A stretch of 64,000 nt of DNA, taken from JAWKTT01 sp041398965. Its GTDB lineage: Bacteria; Planctomycetota; Planctomycetia; Planctomycetales; Planctomycetaceae. The position numbers were made by a program, and so were the translations under genes. This document shows, one piece after another, positions 54,600-63,947 of the stretch (within the stretch, counting starts at the first letter, position 1; the number at the start of each line of letters is the position of its first letter). The DNA is taken from positions 1 to 64,000 of the forward strand of contig JAWKTT010000012.1 in NCBI GenBank assembly GCA_041398965.1. The letters are read 5' to 3'. The notes below the pieces were generated by a model. It was not told the origin of the DNA, did no database searches, and saw nothing but the letters and a program-made list of their open reading frames with translations.

Positions 54600-55364
54600 A
54601 TGCACGAGTCATTCGCGCGAGTCGATCATCGACCGTGGGAGATTCCGTCTGGGCCGTGGACTTGGCGGCAGAGTTGGAAAGAACTTCTGTTCGCCCATTG
54701 GCCGGTCCCGGCTGCGTCGCTCCGATCTCTAGTTCCCGAGGAGTTGACGATTCAAGAGTATGACGGGACTTCGTGGGTGGGAGTGGTCCCCTTTCGGATG
54801 ACCGGAGTGATGCGTCGCCCGTTCCCCGATCTGCCGGGTGTCTCGGCGTTTCCGGAACTCAACGTCAGACTGTATGTCGAGTACGAAGGGAAGCCGGGCG
54901 TCTGGTTTCTGAGTCTCGACGCATCGAGTCGGCTCGCAGTCTGGGGGGCGAAGACCTTCTTTCATCTCCCGTACCATCATGCCCGCATCACCCATCAACC
55001 GACTGGCCAAGGCTTCGCCTTCCACTCCGATCGATTGGATGATGTCCGTCGGCACAACGACAATCCACCGAGCATCTGTTTCGACGCAACTTATCAGCCC
55101 GTCGGCTCATCATTCGAAGCAGCACCCGGAACGTTGGAAGAGTTTCTGGTCGAACGATACTGCCTTTACGCACAATCCAAGCGGGGGGAACTCTATCGGG
55201 CGCATGTGCATCATCTCCCATGGCCGCTGTTTCGAGCCGAGGGGGAAGTGCGTGCGGAAGCGTTATTAGCCACTCATGGTTTACAGGTCGAGGGAGACCC
55301 TGTGCTGCATTATTCACCGGGGGTGAATGTTGTTGTTTGGCCACTGGAGCGATTGAGTCATTAG
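54600..55364 (+). CDS. DUF2071 (YqjF-like) family protein
   Basis: 254 residues. The ATG at 54600 is chosen because GGAGGG lies 7 bases before it, one of the strongest ribosome sites in the window; an ATG at 54573 is in frame. Family blocks: 'LLFAHWPVPAASLRSLVPEELTIQEYDGTSWVGVVPFRM', 'FPELNVRLYVEYEGKPGVWFLSLDA', 'HHLPWPLF'. DUF2071 proteins form a beta-barrel related to acetoacetate decarboxylase-like folds; no reaction is established. Cytoplasmic by prediction. Confidence 0.92.
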   Translation: MHESFARVDHRPWEIPSGPWTWRQSWKELLFAHWPVPAASLRSLVPEELTIQEYDGTSWVGVVPFRMTGVMRRPFPDLPGVSAFPELNVRLYVEYEGKPGVWFLSLDASSRLAVWGAKTFFHLPYHHARITHQPTGQGFAFHSDRLDDVRRHNDNPPSICFDATYQPVGSSFEAAPGTLEEFLVERYCLYAQSKRGELYRAHVHHLPWPLFRAEGEVRAEALLATHGLQVEGDPVLHYSPGVNVVVWPLERLSH

Positions 55365-55365
55365 G

Positions 55366-55428
55366 TAAGTCACCGAATGTTTAGCCCCACACATAAAGTG
55401 TGGGGCTAAACGGTGGCGGGGTGACTTA
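55366..55428. terminator. Nested palindrome between convergent genes, likely bidirectional terminator
   Basis: Inner stem TTTAGCCCCACAC/GTGTGGGGCTAAA (55380-55392 and 55398-55410, 5-nt loop, perfect). Outer stem TAAGTCACC/GGTGACTTA (55366-55374 and 55420-55428, perfect). It lies between the convergent DUF2071 and VIT/VWA stops. The AAA/TTT at the stem base makes it usable in both directions, although no long T-tract follows. Confidence 0.7.
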
Positions 55429-55436
55429 ATGAGGAG

Positions 55437-57764
55437 TTACTTAATGAGATAGTTCTTGCCTCGCAGTTGGACGAGAAGTTGTTCCCCTTCCATCTGGTTG
55501 GACAACAGTCGATTTTCTTCCGATGTGTTTGCCGAGCAAAGGGCGAAGTAATCGGAAGAGAAGCGTTCGACGGTGACGATGTCTTTGCCATGTTTCTCGA
55601 AATCGATCCCATCGTTACTTGCGTTCAACAGTCCGGAAGTTTCCGACGTGCAAATAACCTGGCCGCGTTTGTAGAGCGTCGTGTTGCCAATCTGGCGGAC
55701 GGAGGAGACGACGACCGTTTCATCGGTGGCGGCGTCGCGGTAGGTCGCTCCGTAGCCTCCGCTGGCGGCAACCTCAGGGGCAGCCGGTCTGCCAGGGGCA
55801 CTGGAGGGTGAAGGTGCGGCTCCGTTCTGGGCGTTCTTGAACTCTTGCTTGGAAGAACGTTGAGAGACCCCCGCGAGGCCATCGGCTTCTTCCAATCGAC
55901 TCAGGGCTTTCCCAGCCTGCATCTGATTTCTCCGTCCTTCTGCAGAAGAAGCAAGCGTTGTCGGACGGGACTGCTCATCGGCCAGGAAGGAGGTGTAGGG
56001 GGTCAGAATGCCATGTTTCGTCGACAACATCACCAGTTCGTTGACAAGTTCTTCGTTGCGTCCGTTAAGGTCCAGTTCGTCAATGATCTCCCCGACGCGA
56101 CGCATGGCCCAAAGCTTCTCGATGAAGGCATAGGTTTGATCTGAGCCCGCCTTCGCAAACTCCGCCGGAAAATCGTAGGTGTGAGTCTCGGCCCCCACTT
56201 TGCCCGTCAGTGTGACCTTAGCTGTCCCCGAGGGGCGGTAACGTCCCACAAGGACCACTTGTTCGCCCGCAAAGATGTCAAAGGTTCCCGACGGATAAAC
56301 CCGGCTAATCGGTGGTGACTGTTTGGTGTTCGGGTCATCGAAATCGAAGCTGAGATTCACCCCGGCGAGAACCGGAGCGGCGATGCGCCCGTACACCTTG
56401 GCAACAGCCGCTTCGATATCTTCATTAGGTCGAACATATTCACTCGCTCCAAACCCTTCCCGTGCGAGTCGGTCGAGCAGGCGACTGTTCACGTCATACC
56501 CGACGCCGAACGTCAAGAGTCGGGCATGTGAGGTGTTGGCTGTCTTCGCAGATGCGGCAATCTTCGCCTCATTTCGCTCTCCCACAGTCGGGAGACCATC
56601 AGTCAGAAAAATTAAGAAGCTCGGGCGGTTCGGGTCTTTTAATTGTGTTAAGGCGGTGGCCAGTGCGCCGTCGATATTCGTCCCTCCGCCAGCGTAAAGT
56701 CCATCGACGAAGCCGAGTGCTTCTTTGCGAGACTTATCAGTGAAGGTTTCGAGTTCCGGACGGAAAGACTGCACGGCACTATCGTAGGCGATAATGTTAA
56801 AGACGTCCCCTTCGGTCAGGTTGTTGAGAACGAACTTCAGGGCCCCGCGAGCCTGTTCCATTTTCTCGCCCGACATGCTCCCGGACTTATCGACGACAAA
56901 CAGGACCGTCTTGGCAAGTTGTTGTTCCTGCTCGGGGATTTGCGGGGATGTCAGCAACAGGAAGAAGCCTTCTTCGCCCCCTTGAGGTCGATAGCTGAGG
57001 ACACTTGTGCCGAGCTTCTTGGCATTAACGTCGAAGAGTAAGCGGAAGTCGTTCGTCGGGACTTCGTTCGTGGCTGAATAATGAACACGAGCCCGCTTCT
57101 TGTCAGATTTGTCGACCTGAATGTTATGTGATGGGCTATAGACGTTCTTAATGCTCAGTGACGACTCGATATTCAATTGAATCGCGATTTTTTCCACTGG
57201 CTTCGAGGAGTAACGTGCCGTGCTCAGCGGGAACAGGAAGTCGGTGACGCCATTCTCTTTTCGCAAGAGCTGATTGTAGTTAATCGTCACGGTCCGCTCG
57301 GCTCCGGGGGGGACGGGGAAGACGCTTGTTTGAAAGAGTCCGTGTCCCATCCATTCGAGGAGTGCGGGGTCTTTGCTGCTGCGGACGATCGCTTCGTATT
57401 TGGCTCGGGCGTCCGCTTTCGAGAGGAGTTGTGCGGGGAATTCTTTGCCGTCGACGAGCAGGGTGAGGGAGTCGATTGCCCCATCGTAGGGAAGGGGGAA
57501 GACGAACTGCGTTTCGAGCTGACGCGAGCCGGTGTTGACGAAGGTCTGTGAGACCTGGACCCGGGCGATTTGGTCTTTGAGTGTCGCTTGAATGTCGAGC
57601 TTGCCGATCTTGTATTCGGTCGTCGGGACCGGTTGCGGAGTTGGGGTCGGCCAAGGTCGGGGGAGCCGATGATGATCTGGTTCGATGAGAACCCCCTGTG
57701 CTTGTGCCAGAGAAGCCATGAGGGTCAGGCAGAGGATCCAGAGTCCAATTCGTTGCAGTTTCAT
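55437..57764 (-). CDS. Secreted VIT- and VWA-domain protein
   Basis: 775 residues from the ATG at 57764, with CAGGAG 7 bases upstream; the frame is open further but the signal peptide starts here ('IGLWILCLTLMASLAQAQ'). The VIT domain (about 45-175) has 'QVSQTFVNTGSRQLETQFVFPLP' and 'KYEAIV'. The VWA domain (about 285-460) has MIDAS D-K-S-G-S (292-296) in 'LFVVDKSGSMSG', then 'NIIAYDS' and 'FLTDGLPTVGE'. The C-terminal part (about 600-775) is Ser/Ala/Pro-rich with a final small domain. The layout resembles inter-alpha-trypsin-inhibitor heavy chains; planctomycetes have many. Probably a periplasmic or surface binding protein. Confidence 0.93.
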   Translation of the reverse strand: MKLQRIGLWILCLTLMASLAQAQGVLIEPDHHRLPRPWPTPTPQPVPTTEYKIGKLDIQATLKDQIARVQVSQTFVNTGSRQLETQFVFPLPYDGAIDSLTLLVDGKEFPAQLLSKADARAKYEAIVRSSKDPALLEWMGHGLFQTSVFPVPPGAERTVTINYNQLLRKENGVTDFLFPLSTARYSSKPVEKIAIQLNIESSLSIKNVYSPSHNIQVDKSDKKRARVHYSATNEVPTNDFRLLFDVNAKKLGTSVLSYRPQGGEEGFFLLLTSPQIPEQEQQLAKTVLFVVDKSGSMSGEKMEQARGALKFVLNNLTEGDVFNIIAYDSAVQSFRPELETFTDKSRKEALGFVDGLYAGGGTNIDGALATALTQLKDPNRPSFLIFLTDGLPTVGERNEAKIAASAKTANTSHARLLTFGVGYDVNSRLLDRLAREGFGASEYVRPNEDIEAAVAKVYGRIAAPVLAGVNLSFDFDDPNTKQSPPISRVYPSGTFDIFAGEQVVLVGRYRPSGTAKVTLTGKVGAETHTYDFPAEFAKAGSDQTYAFIEKLWAMRRVGEIIDELDLNGRNEELVNELVMLSTKHGILTPYTSFLADEQSRPTTLASSAEGRRNQMQAGKALSRLEEADGLAGVSQRSSKQEFKNAQNGAAPSPSSAPGRPAAPEVAASGGYGATYRDAATDETVVVSSVRQIGNTTLYKRGQVICTSETSGLLNASNDGIDFEKHGKDIVTVERFSSDYFALCSANTSEENRLLSNQMEGEQLLVQLRGKNYLIK

Positions 57765-58189
57765 CACTCGCTCCTGTTTGGTGACTGTGTCGTCTTGTCT
57801 CGCCGTCGTCTTGTTTTGCCGTATTTCGCCAAGTGTTCCGGGGCATTGATGCGTTTGACATCGCAGAGACTTCGTCGTCCGCAAAGCGTCCGGTGCTCGC
57901 AAAGCTTCTGCTGTCAGGTTTGTCGCATGAAAGGGGGTTGGTCCACTTCTGTGACGCCCCTCCCAGGCAAGAAGTTCCAGATGTTTTACCAGAATTTGGT
58001 CAAACGGTGTGTCACAATCTTGTAACGGTCCCCTCGAAACTCTCGGAACTGGCAACCATTCTCGGGAGTCGCTTGGATTCGAGGGGGGGAGACCTACAAT
58101 GCCCAGAGTTGCGCGTTTTTCGGGCGGCACCTGTACGCCCGTGATGACTGGCCTCGCGATCCTTCGATTTTCTTACGACAACTCGCCCC
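57765..58189. other. Divergent region between VIT/VWA gene and sufD
   Basis: 425 bases. Plus-strand short frames and the upstream extension of the VIT/VWA frame lack any motif. It probably holds two promoters; none could be assigned with confidence. Confidence 0.45.
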
Positions 58190-59506
58190 ATGACCGCTTC
58201 CGTAGAGACTCACGTGACGTTTGATGCCGCTGGTTTTGAAGCCTTCATCGCTTCGCGGCAGGAACCTGACTGGCTCGTCGCTCGACGTCGAGAGGCATTC
58301 GCTTTGTATCAGGAGAAGTTGGTCGAGCCGCTGGTGGCGGAAGAGTACAAACGGGTCGACTTGCGGACGTTTCGTCCCGGCAATTATGGCATCCATCAGG
58401 CCGGACAACCGGGGGCCGAGTTCAGCACTCTGATGCAGGACCGGGCCGAGTTTGCGGGGCAAACGGTGCATGTCGATGGACGCTGTATCACATCGCACCT
58501 CAGTCCGGAACTGGCTGCGAAGGGGGTGCTGTTTGGTGATTTGGCAACGCTGTTGGTCGAGCATCGCGACCTGTTAGAGCCTCATTTCATGAGTCGGGCT
58601 GTGCTTCCCGAAGCCGACCGCTTCGCGGCATGGCACGCGGCGTTTTGGACCGGAGGGACCGTGCTCTACGTCCCTCGCAACGTTGAAGTGACGGTCCCGT
58701 TGTATAGTTTGATTGCCTTGCAGCAGAACGGGGCGGCTGACTTCAGCCACACTCTGATTGTGCTGGAAGAAGGGGCCTCTGCGACCCTTTTGGAAGAGAC
58801 GGCATCGGCTGACGAAACGTCCGAGGGACTGCATGTCGGTGCGGTCGAATTGCTGGTGGGGCGTGGGGCGAGGTTGCGTTATGTGCAGCTTCAGAACTGG
58901 AACGAACAGGTTCGCCACTTCGCGCATCAGTCGGGTCGCGTCGACCGGGACGCCATGTTGCAGTGGACTGTCGGTGCCTTGGGAGCACGATTGGCACACA
59001 TTCATCAAGATGTCCATCTCGATGGGCGCGGGGCGGATGCTCAAGTAAACGGCGTCACCTTTGCGACCGGTCGTCAGTTGCTGTCATACTACACACAGCA
59101 GACGCATCACGCCGAGAACACACACAGCGATTTGCTCTATAAAGAAGTGCTGCGAGACCGTTCACGGATCATCTGGCGCGGGATGATCAAGGTGGACAAA
59201 GTCGCCCAGAAGACCGATGGGTATCAGCGAAACGATGCCCTCATGCTCAGTCCCGATGCCCGGGCCGATGCCATTCCGGGGTTGGAAATCGAAGCGGACG
59301 ATGTTCGTTGCACCCACGGAGCGACGGCTGGACAAGTGGATGAAGAACAAGTCCTCTACGCGATGTGTCGAGGCTTGAGTCGTTATGAAGCGATGCACAT
59401 GATCGTCGAAGGATTCTTCGCGTCGGTGTATGATCGGGTGCCGGTCGAACTGGTCCGGGAGACGTTGAGTCAAGCGGTCGAACGGAAACTTGGCATCGGC
59501 GATTGA
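58190..59506 (+). CDS. sufD: Fe-S cluster assembly protein SufD
   Basis: 438 residues, the usual SufD size. Beta-helix core with 'GGTVLYVPRNVEVTVPLYSLIA', 'HTLIVLEEGASATLLEE', 'DRSRIIWRGMIKVDKVAQKTDGYQRNDALMLS', 'EIEADDVRCTHGATAGQVDEEQVLYAMCRGL' and the C-terminal 'VREVETLSQAVER'-like helix. The final Cys/His-containing block is shared with SufB, but the overall match is to SufD. SufD works in the SufBCD scaffold. No sufB, sufC or sufS lies next to it here, so the suf genes are split or lie just outside. Confidence 0.9.
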   Translation: MTASVETHVTFDAAGFEAFIASRQEPDWLVARRREAFALYQEKLVEPLVAEEYKRVDLRTFRPGNYGIHQAGQPGAEFSTLMQDRAEFAGQTVHVDGRCITSHLSPELAAKGVLFGDLATLLVEHRDLLEPHFMSRAVLPEADRFAAWHAAFWTGGTVLYVPRNVEVTVPLYSLIALQQNGAADFSHTLIVLEEGASATLLEETASADETSEGLHVGAVELLVGRGARLRYVQLQNWNEQVRHFAHQSGRVDRDAMLQWTVGALGARLAHIHQDVHLDGRGADAQVNGVTFATGRQLLSYYTQQTHHAENTHSDLLYKEVLRDRSRIIWRGMIKVDKVAQKTDGYQRNDALMLSPDARADAIPGLEIEADDVRCTHGATAGQVDEEQVLYAMCRGLSRYEAMHMIVEGFFASVYDRVPVELVRETLSQAVERKLGIGD

Positions 59507-59657
59507 CCCAGTTTCCGAGGTGGGGTGACGGCACCACTCGCCCGGGGCGTGCTGTTGTACACTGCCGCACATGCTTGACATTATGATGTTGTCGATCACA
59601 TTTCTCCTTCCAATCAGACTGTAGAGTCTGCCGTACGATTCTTACGCGAGTTAACCG

Positions 59658-60044
59658 ATGTCTGCCACATGTTCGACCGATGTTCTGGCTGCCAATGTGC
59701 GTCTGTTGCAAGCGATTGATGCCGGGGACTGGGAGACCTATGCCTCGCTGTGCGATGCAGGTCTTACCTGCTTTGAAGCCGAAGCCGAGGGGCACTTGGT
59801 CACCGGTTTGCCGTTTCATAAGTTCTACTTCGACCTCCCCGGCAGCGATTCCCCCCGACTCTCGTCAATCAGCTCGCCGAATGTTCGCGTCGTGGGTGAC
59901 GTTGGAATCGTCTGCTATGTCCGACTTGTGCAGAAGGTCGATGCCTGTGGCGATCCGTACGTCTCGACCGTCGACGAAACCCGGATCTGGCAAAAGATCG
60001 ACGGCACCTGGAAGCACATCCACGTCCACCGCTCGGCCTGTTAG
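59658..60044 (+). CDS. SnoaL/CaMKII-association-domain-like protein
   Basis: 128 residues. A single cone-shaped NTF2-like fold is suggested by 'NVRLLQAIDAGDWETYASLCDAGLTCFEAEAEGHLVTGLPFHKFYFD', 'NVRVVGDVGIVCYVRLVQ' and 'VDETRIWQKIDGTWKHIHVHRS', the pattern of CaMKII-association and DUF4440 proteins. Such proteins are often small enzymes or binding modules; no function can be set. The upstream gap to sufD is 151 bases. Confidence 0.85.
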   Translation: MSATCSTDVLAANVRLLQAIDAGDWETYASLCDAGLTCFEAEAEGHLVTGLPFHKFYFDLPGSDSPRLSSISSPNVRVVGDVGIVCYVRLVQKVDACGDPYVSTVDETRIWQKIDGTWKHIHVHRSAC

Positions 60045-60118
60045 TCCTGGCTGATATTGGTCGTCGACAGACATCCTGAAAATCGGTAGCAAATTGTTTG
60101 AAGGGAGTCTCTGTCAAC

Positions 60119-60787
60119 ATGCCAGAGATGATTTTCCGTCCCGGACCCAAAGTGGGAATGGTTCGACAACAGGATGGAACGGTCGTTCCGGTCCCTCCGG
60201 GGTGGGACTTCTTCCCCCCCGGCGACCCTGCGCTCACTCGACGGGTGAAAGCTGCCGGGGAGTATTGGCTGCTTCAGGAAAAACGAGGACGGAAGGTGTT
60301 CTCTCGCGGCATCTGGGCCCCGAAGGAAACGATTGACTCGATCCGAGCAGCTCTCGTGGAAGAACGAGCCGATCCGTCTTACGCCAAACGGCAACATGCC
60401 AGTGCCCAGCGTCGTGAGAAAGAGCAAACCGCTTACGTTGAAGACTTCGGGGCCGCGGTCTTCAACTTCCTCAACTTCCATCCGGACCATACCGAACTCG
60501 CCTTAAGAATGGCTGAGGCTGTGGCGACACATGCGACCCCTGTTGGCAGTGGGACGGTCGCCAGAACCAAACGGATCCCGATCGAGGAGCGAGCGGAGGC
60601 TGCGGTCATCGCCTGGATGCGGCATCAGACGACAGGCTACGACTCGATGTCCATCGCCCGCATCAAGGGGGAACGCCGCGAAGTTCGCCGGGCCCTCGCA
60701 AAGCGGTCGCATGAACTGCTCGAGATATATCGCAGCAGCAACTCCACTCCCCATAACTGCCCCCTCCGAGCCGCCCTTGAGTCGTAG
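60119..60787 (+). CDS. DUF2293-domain protein
   Basis: 222 residues from the ATG at 60119; AAGGGAG lies about 10 bases upstream, and a TTG at 60098 is less likely. The N-terminus ('VPPGWDFFPPGDPALTRRVKAAG') is a distinct segment with aromatic and Pro residues. The C-terminus (about 135-210) has the DUF2293 pattern 'RMAEAVATHATPVGSGTVAR', 'AVIAWMRHQTTGYDSMS', then a basic helix. Function unknown. It is convergent with the P-type ATPase gene. Confidence 0.82.
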   Translation: MPEMIFRPGPKVGMVRQQDGTVVPVPPGWDFFPPGDPALTRRVKAAGEYWLLQEKRGRKVFSRGIWAPKETIDSIRAALVEERADPSYAKRQHASAQRREKEQTAYVEDFGAAVFNFLNFHPDHTELALRMAEAVATHATPVGSGTVARTKRIPIEERAEAAVIAWMRHQTTGYDSMSIARIKGERREVRRALAKRSHELLEIYRSSNSTPHNCPLRAALES

Positions 60788-60820
60788 CCCGATCACCCTC
60801 TTTGCCGAAGCGACTCGTCG

Positions 60821-63178
60821 CTAATGAAGACTCTTCGTTTGCAGACGCAGGGCGTTGCCGATGACGGAGACCGAACTGAAACTCATGGCGGCTGCGGCGA
60901 GCATCGGGTTTAACAGAAGGTGCTCCGAGATTGGAAACAGCACTCCAGCGGCGATCGGAATGCCGATCGCATTGTAAATCAACGCGAAGAAGAGGTTTTG
61001 ACGGATATTGTTCATCACATGATGACTGAGCTTCACCGCTTTGACGATGCCTCGCAGGTCCCCTTTGACCAACGTCACACCGGCAGATTCGATGGCGACG
61101 TCGGTCCCGGTTCCCATCGCAAGGCCGACGTTCGCTTCCGCAAGGGCGGGGGCATCGTTGATTCCGTCCCCGGCCATCGCCACGATGCGTCCATCGGCTT
61201 TCAACTCCTGAATTCGGGAGTATTTCTCTTCCGGTCGAACACCGGCTGCGTACTCGTCGATCCCCAGTTTGTCGGAGATAGTTTTTGCAGTCTGTTCGTT
61301 GTCGCCCGTCAGCATGATGATGCGCAGGCCGAGTCCGTGCAGAGCGCGAACCGCCTCCGGCGTCGTTGTTTTGATCGGATCGGAAACCGCCAGCAGACCG
61401 GCGAGTCGTTGATCGACCCCCACGAACATCACTGTGCGACCTTGTCGTTGCAATTGGTCCGCCTGACCGTTGAGCGTGTCGACTCCCTCGTAGTGACGTT
61501 CGGTCAGCAACGATGCTTTGCCGATGAGGACTCGCTTCCCATCGACCGTTCCAGCGACTCCACAGCCGGTGATTGACTCAAAGTCTGTCACCTTGCCGAG
61601 CCTGATTCCCCGATCCCCAGCCGCATCGCTAATGGCCCTGGCCAGCGGATGCTCGCTCAGATGTTCGACAGTTGCGGCGAGTCGCAAAAGGTCGTCTTCA
61701 ATGAACGACTCTGCGGGGACGGCTTCGGTCAGTTTCGGATGGCCCTCGGTCAGCGTGCCGGTCTTGTCGACGACGATGGTGTCGACCTTTTCAAGAACCT
61801 CCAGCACTTCGGCCTCTTTGATGAGGACCCCCTCTTTCGCACCGCGTCCGACACCGACCATGATCGACATCGGAGTCGCCAAACCCAACGCACAAGGACA
61901 GGCGATAATCAGCACTGCCACCGAGTTGACCAAGGCCCATGCGAGAGCGGGTTGCATCGGCTGAGCGATGGCCCACACAAGAAAAGTGATGATCGCGACC
62001 AACACAACCGCAGGCACAAAGTACCCCGCAACACTGTCGGCCACCTTCTGAATCGGTGCTCGACTTCGCTGAGCCTGGGCGACCAAACGGACAATCTGAG
62101 CCAGTACCGTCTCTTCGCCAACCTTCTCGGCCTCCATCAGAAAGGAACCAGTCTGATTGACCGTACCGCCAATGACGGAGTCTCCCGACTGTTTTCCGAC
62201 GGCAAGCGGTTCGCCCGTCAACATCGATTCATCGACAGAGCTTTTTCCCTCAGTGATGCGACCGTCGACCGGAACTTTCTCACCCGGTCGAACTCGCAGC
62301 ACATCCCCCTGTGTCACCTCCTCGATGGGGACTTCTTGCTCGCTCCCATTCTTGACGATTCGGGCGGTCTGGGGGGTGAGAGAGAGCAATTCTCGAATGG
62401 CGCTGCTGGTTCGTCGCCTCGCTCGAAGCTCCAGCAATTGCCCCAGCAGGACCAATGTGATGATGACCGATGCCGCTTCAAAGTAGACCGCAACTTGCCC
62501 GCCGTGCTTGAAGTTGTCGGGAATAAAACCTGGAAACAGAATCGCCATCACGCTGTAAAGGTAGGCTGCACCGGTGCCGATGGAAATCAAGGTGAACATG
62601 TTGAGGTTCGATGTGATAATGGATCTCCATCCGATCACAAAGAACGCCCCTCCGCACCAAAGTACGACCGGCGTGCTCAAGAAAAGTTGAAGCCATCTCT
62701 GAGTTGTGGGACTCAACCAGCGATCGACCGGAAGCCCAACCATCGGCAGCATAGCGAGCAGAAAGACGGGAACACTCAACGCCATCGCCATCAGGAACCG
62801 CCGTGTCATCCCTTGCAGTTCGGGGTCGTCATCATCAGGTTGCGACTGGACGGTATTCGGTTCTAACGCCATCCCACACTTGGGACATTGGCTCGGAAGG
62901 TCGCTCTCGATCCCGGGGCACATCGGGCAGAAATACGCCTTGGTATGCGTGACCCCGGTCCCGTTACGTTGACGTGAAGCCATGTCAGCAGACGCGGCCA
63001 TGCTGTCTTCGTGATGACAACACGCAGGTTCCGAGAGAGAAAGCGAGACGAGTGACCCCTGTCCCACGAACCTCTGCCGGCAATTCGGACAGCAGAAGTA
63101 GTAAGTCTCTCCAGCAGATTCGTAACTCAGAGCCGTCGCTTCATCGACAGTCATCCCGCAGATCGGATCAATAGCCAT
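60821..63178 (-). CDS. copA: Copper-type P1B ATPase with N-terminal YHS and heavy-metal-binding domains
   Basis: 785 residues. YHS domain at 3-42 ('DPICGMTVDEATAL', 'YFCCPNCRQRFV'). Heavy-metal-binding segment at 82-106 ('YFCPMCPGIESDLPSQCPKCGM'). Eight-helix membrane part with the ion motif 'CPCALG' (427-432). Actuator 'TGEP' (321-324), phosphorylation site 'DKTGTLTEG' (471-479, Asp471) and 'GDGINDAPALA' hinge. C-P-C with these N-terminal modules matches CopB/CopA-like copper or silver exporters lacking the classical C-x-x-C HMA domain; the direction is most likely export. No adjacent regulator or chaperone is present. Confidence 0.94.
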   Translation of the reverse strand: MAIDPICGMTVDEATALSYESAGETYYFCCPNCRQRFVGQGSLVSLSLSEPACCHHEDSMAASADMASRQRNGTGVTHTKAYFCPMCPGIESDLPSQCPKCGMALEPNTVQSQPDDDDPELQGMTRRFLMAMALSVPVFLLAMLPMVGLPVDRWLSPTTQRWLQLFLSTPVVLWCGGAFFVIGWRSIITSNLNMFTLISIGTGAAYLYSVMAILFPGFIPDNFKHGGQVAVYFEAASVIITLVLLGQLLELRARRRTSSAIRELLSLTPQTARIVKNGSEQEVPIEEVTQGDVLRVRPGEKVPVDGRITEGKSSVDESMLTGEPLAVGKQSGDSVIGGTVNQTGSFLMEAEKVGEETVLAQIVRLVAQAQRSRAPIQKVADSVAGYFVPAVVLVAIITFLVWAIAQPMQPALAWALVNSVAVLIIACPCALGLATPMSIMVGVGRGAKEGVLIKEAEVLEVLEKVDTIVVDKTGTLTEGHPKLTEAVPAESFIEDDLLRLAATVEHLSEHPLARAISDAAGDRGIRLGKVTDFESITGCGVAGTVDGKRVLIGKASLLTERHYEGVDTLNGQADQLQRQGRTVMFVGVDQRLAGLLAVSDPIKTTTPEAVRALHGLGLRIIMLTGDNEQTAKTISDKLGIDEYAAGVRPEEKYSRIQELKADGRIVAMAGDGINDAPALAEANVGLAMGTGTDVAIESAGVTLVKGDLRGIVKAVKLSHHVMNNIRQNLFFALIYNAIGIPIAAGVLFPISEHLLLNPMLAAAAMSFSSVSVIGNALRLQTKSLH

Positions 63179-63473
63179 CTCAGTCTCCTTCAGTCCGTTC
63201 GATCACAACCGCGTGTCGAACGTCCGTCATAAGGTTCATTTTGACCTTGATGAAGCCCAACGGCTAGCAACTTCGAACGATTGCCAAGAGCATGAACACA
63301 AATCGTTCGGGATTCGATGCCATCTCAGCAGAGGGATGGACCATTGTGACATGGATCGAACATGCCGACACAATCCAGAGAACACTCGTCACCATCCAAG
63401 CCCGACCTCTCAGCGCCAACAACCCCCCAACGGCTCCCTCATCACCAATCGAATCGCGTGAATCAAAGAACAA
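63179..63473. other. Intergenic region without a gene
   Basis: 295 bases upstream of the P-type ATPase gene and downstream of the tRNA terminator. Short frames only. A metal-regulator operator would be expected near the ATPase start, but I see no clear inverted repeat. Confidence 0.45.
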
Positions 63474-63508
63474 AGAAAGCCATAACCCATGATGAGTTAT
63501 GGCTTTCT
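63474..63508 (-). terminator. Terminator of the tRNA unit
   Basis: A perfect 13-bp stem AGAAAGCCATAAC/GTTATGGCTTTCT, followed in minus-strand direction by TTGTTCTTTGATT. It lies seven bases downstream of the tRNA-Ala 3' end, in the correct orientation. Confidence 0.8.
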
Positions 63509-63514
63509 CGTAGA

Positions 63515-63590
<76 letters not shown>

Positions 63591-63616
63591 AGTCTGGTCT
63601 TCTCTCGTCTTTCAAG

Positions 63617-63690
63617 TAGCGGTGGAGGGATTCGAACCCCCGACACGCGGATTATGATTCCGCTGCTCTAACCAACTGAGCTACACCGCC
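63617..63690 (-). tRNA. tRNA-Met (anticodon CAT, elongator type)
   Basis: 74 bases. Acceptor GGCGGTG/CACCGCT with discriminator A; D-arm 'TAGCTCAGTTGGTTAGAGC'; anticodon stem GCGGA/TCCGC with loop ATCATAA (CAT); T-arm GGGGGTTCGAATCCCTC. The paired first position (G-U) excludes the initiator type. A lysidine-modified tRNA-Ile(CAT) is the alternative, but the overall sequence fits elongator Met better. Confidence 0.9.
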
Positions 63691-63947
63691 GTATGGTACT
63701 GCTGAACCGCACTTTTGAAAAGGATACTGTTTATCCGCCCCGCCCAAGAGGTCGTAGGGTAGTGAGGCGGAGCGGTAGAATCAAGCGATCGTCCTGCTTT
63801 TCAGCGACGTTTTGGAGCGGGACAACCTCACAACTTGATATCGACCTGCAAGCAGTCTGTGAGCACAAAAAGAGCCGAAAACTGCCGGGAACTTTCAATT
63901 CTGCGTCGTGACGAATCAGTCCCCCTCTTGGCAGACAACTGCCGCGT

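Noticed and set aside
57833..58144. Possible 103-residue gene upstream of sufD
   Set aside because: No motif, no ribosome site, and composition like non-coding DNA.
59575..59603. Sigma-70 promoter TTGACA with a 17-base spacer before 59658
   Set aside because: The -35 is perfect but the -10 position (ACATTT) is a poor match, so I do not list it as a feature.
17555..60000. CRISPR array or tandem direct repeats outside coding DNA
   Set aside because: The repeated sequences are dispersed inverted elements, not regularly spaced direct repeats, and no cas gene is present.
61649..62866. 405-residue plus-strand frame opposite the P-type ATPase
   Set aside because: Antisense to a complete ATPase with CPCALG and DKTGT; His/Arg/Gln-rich shadow.
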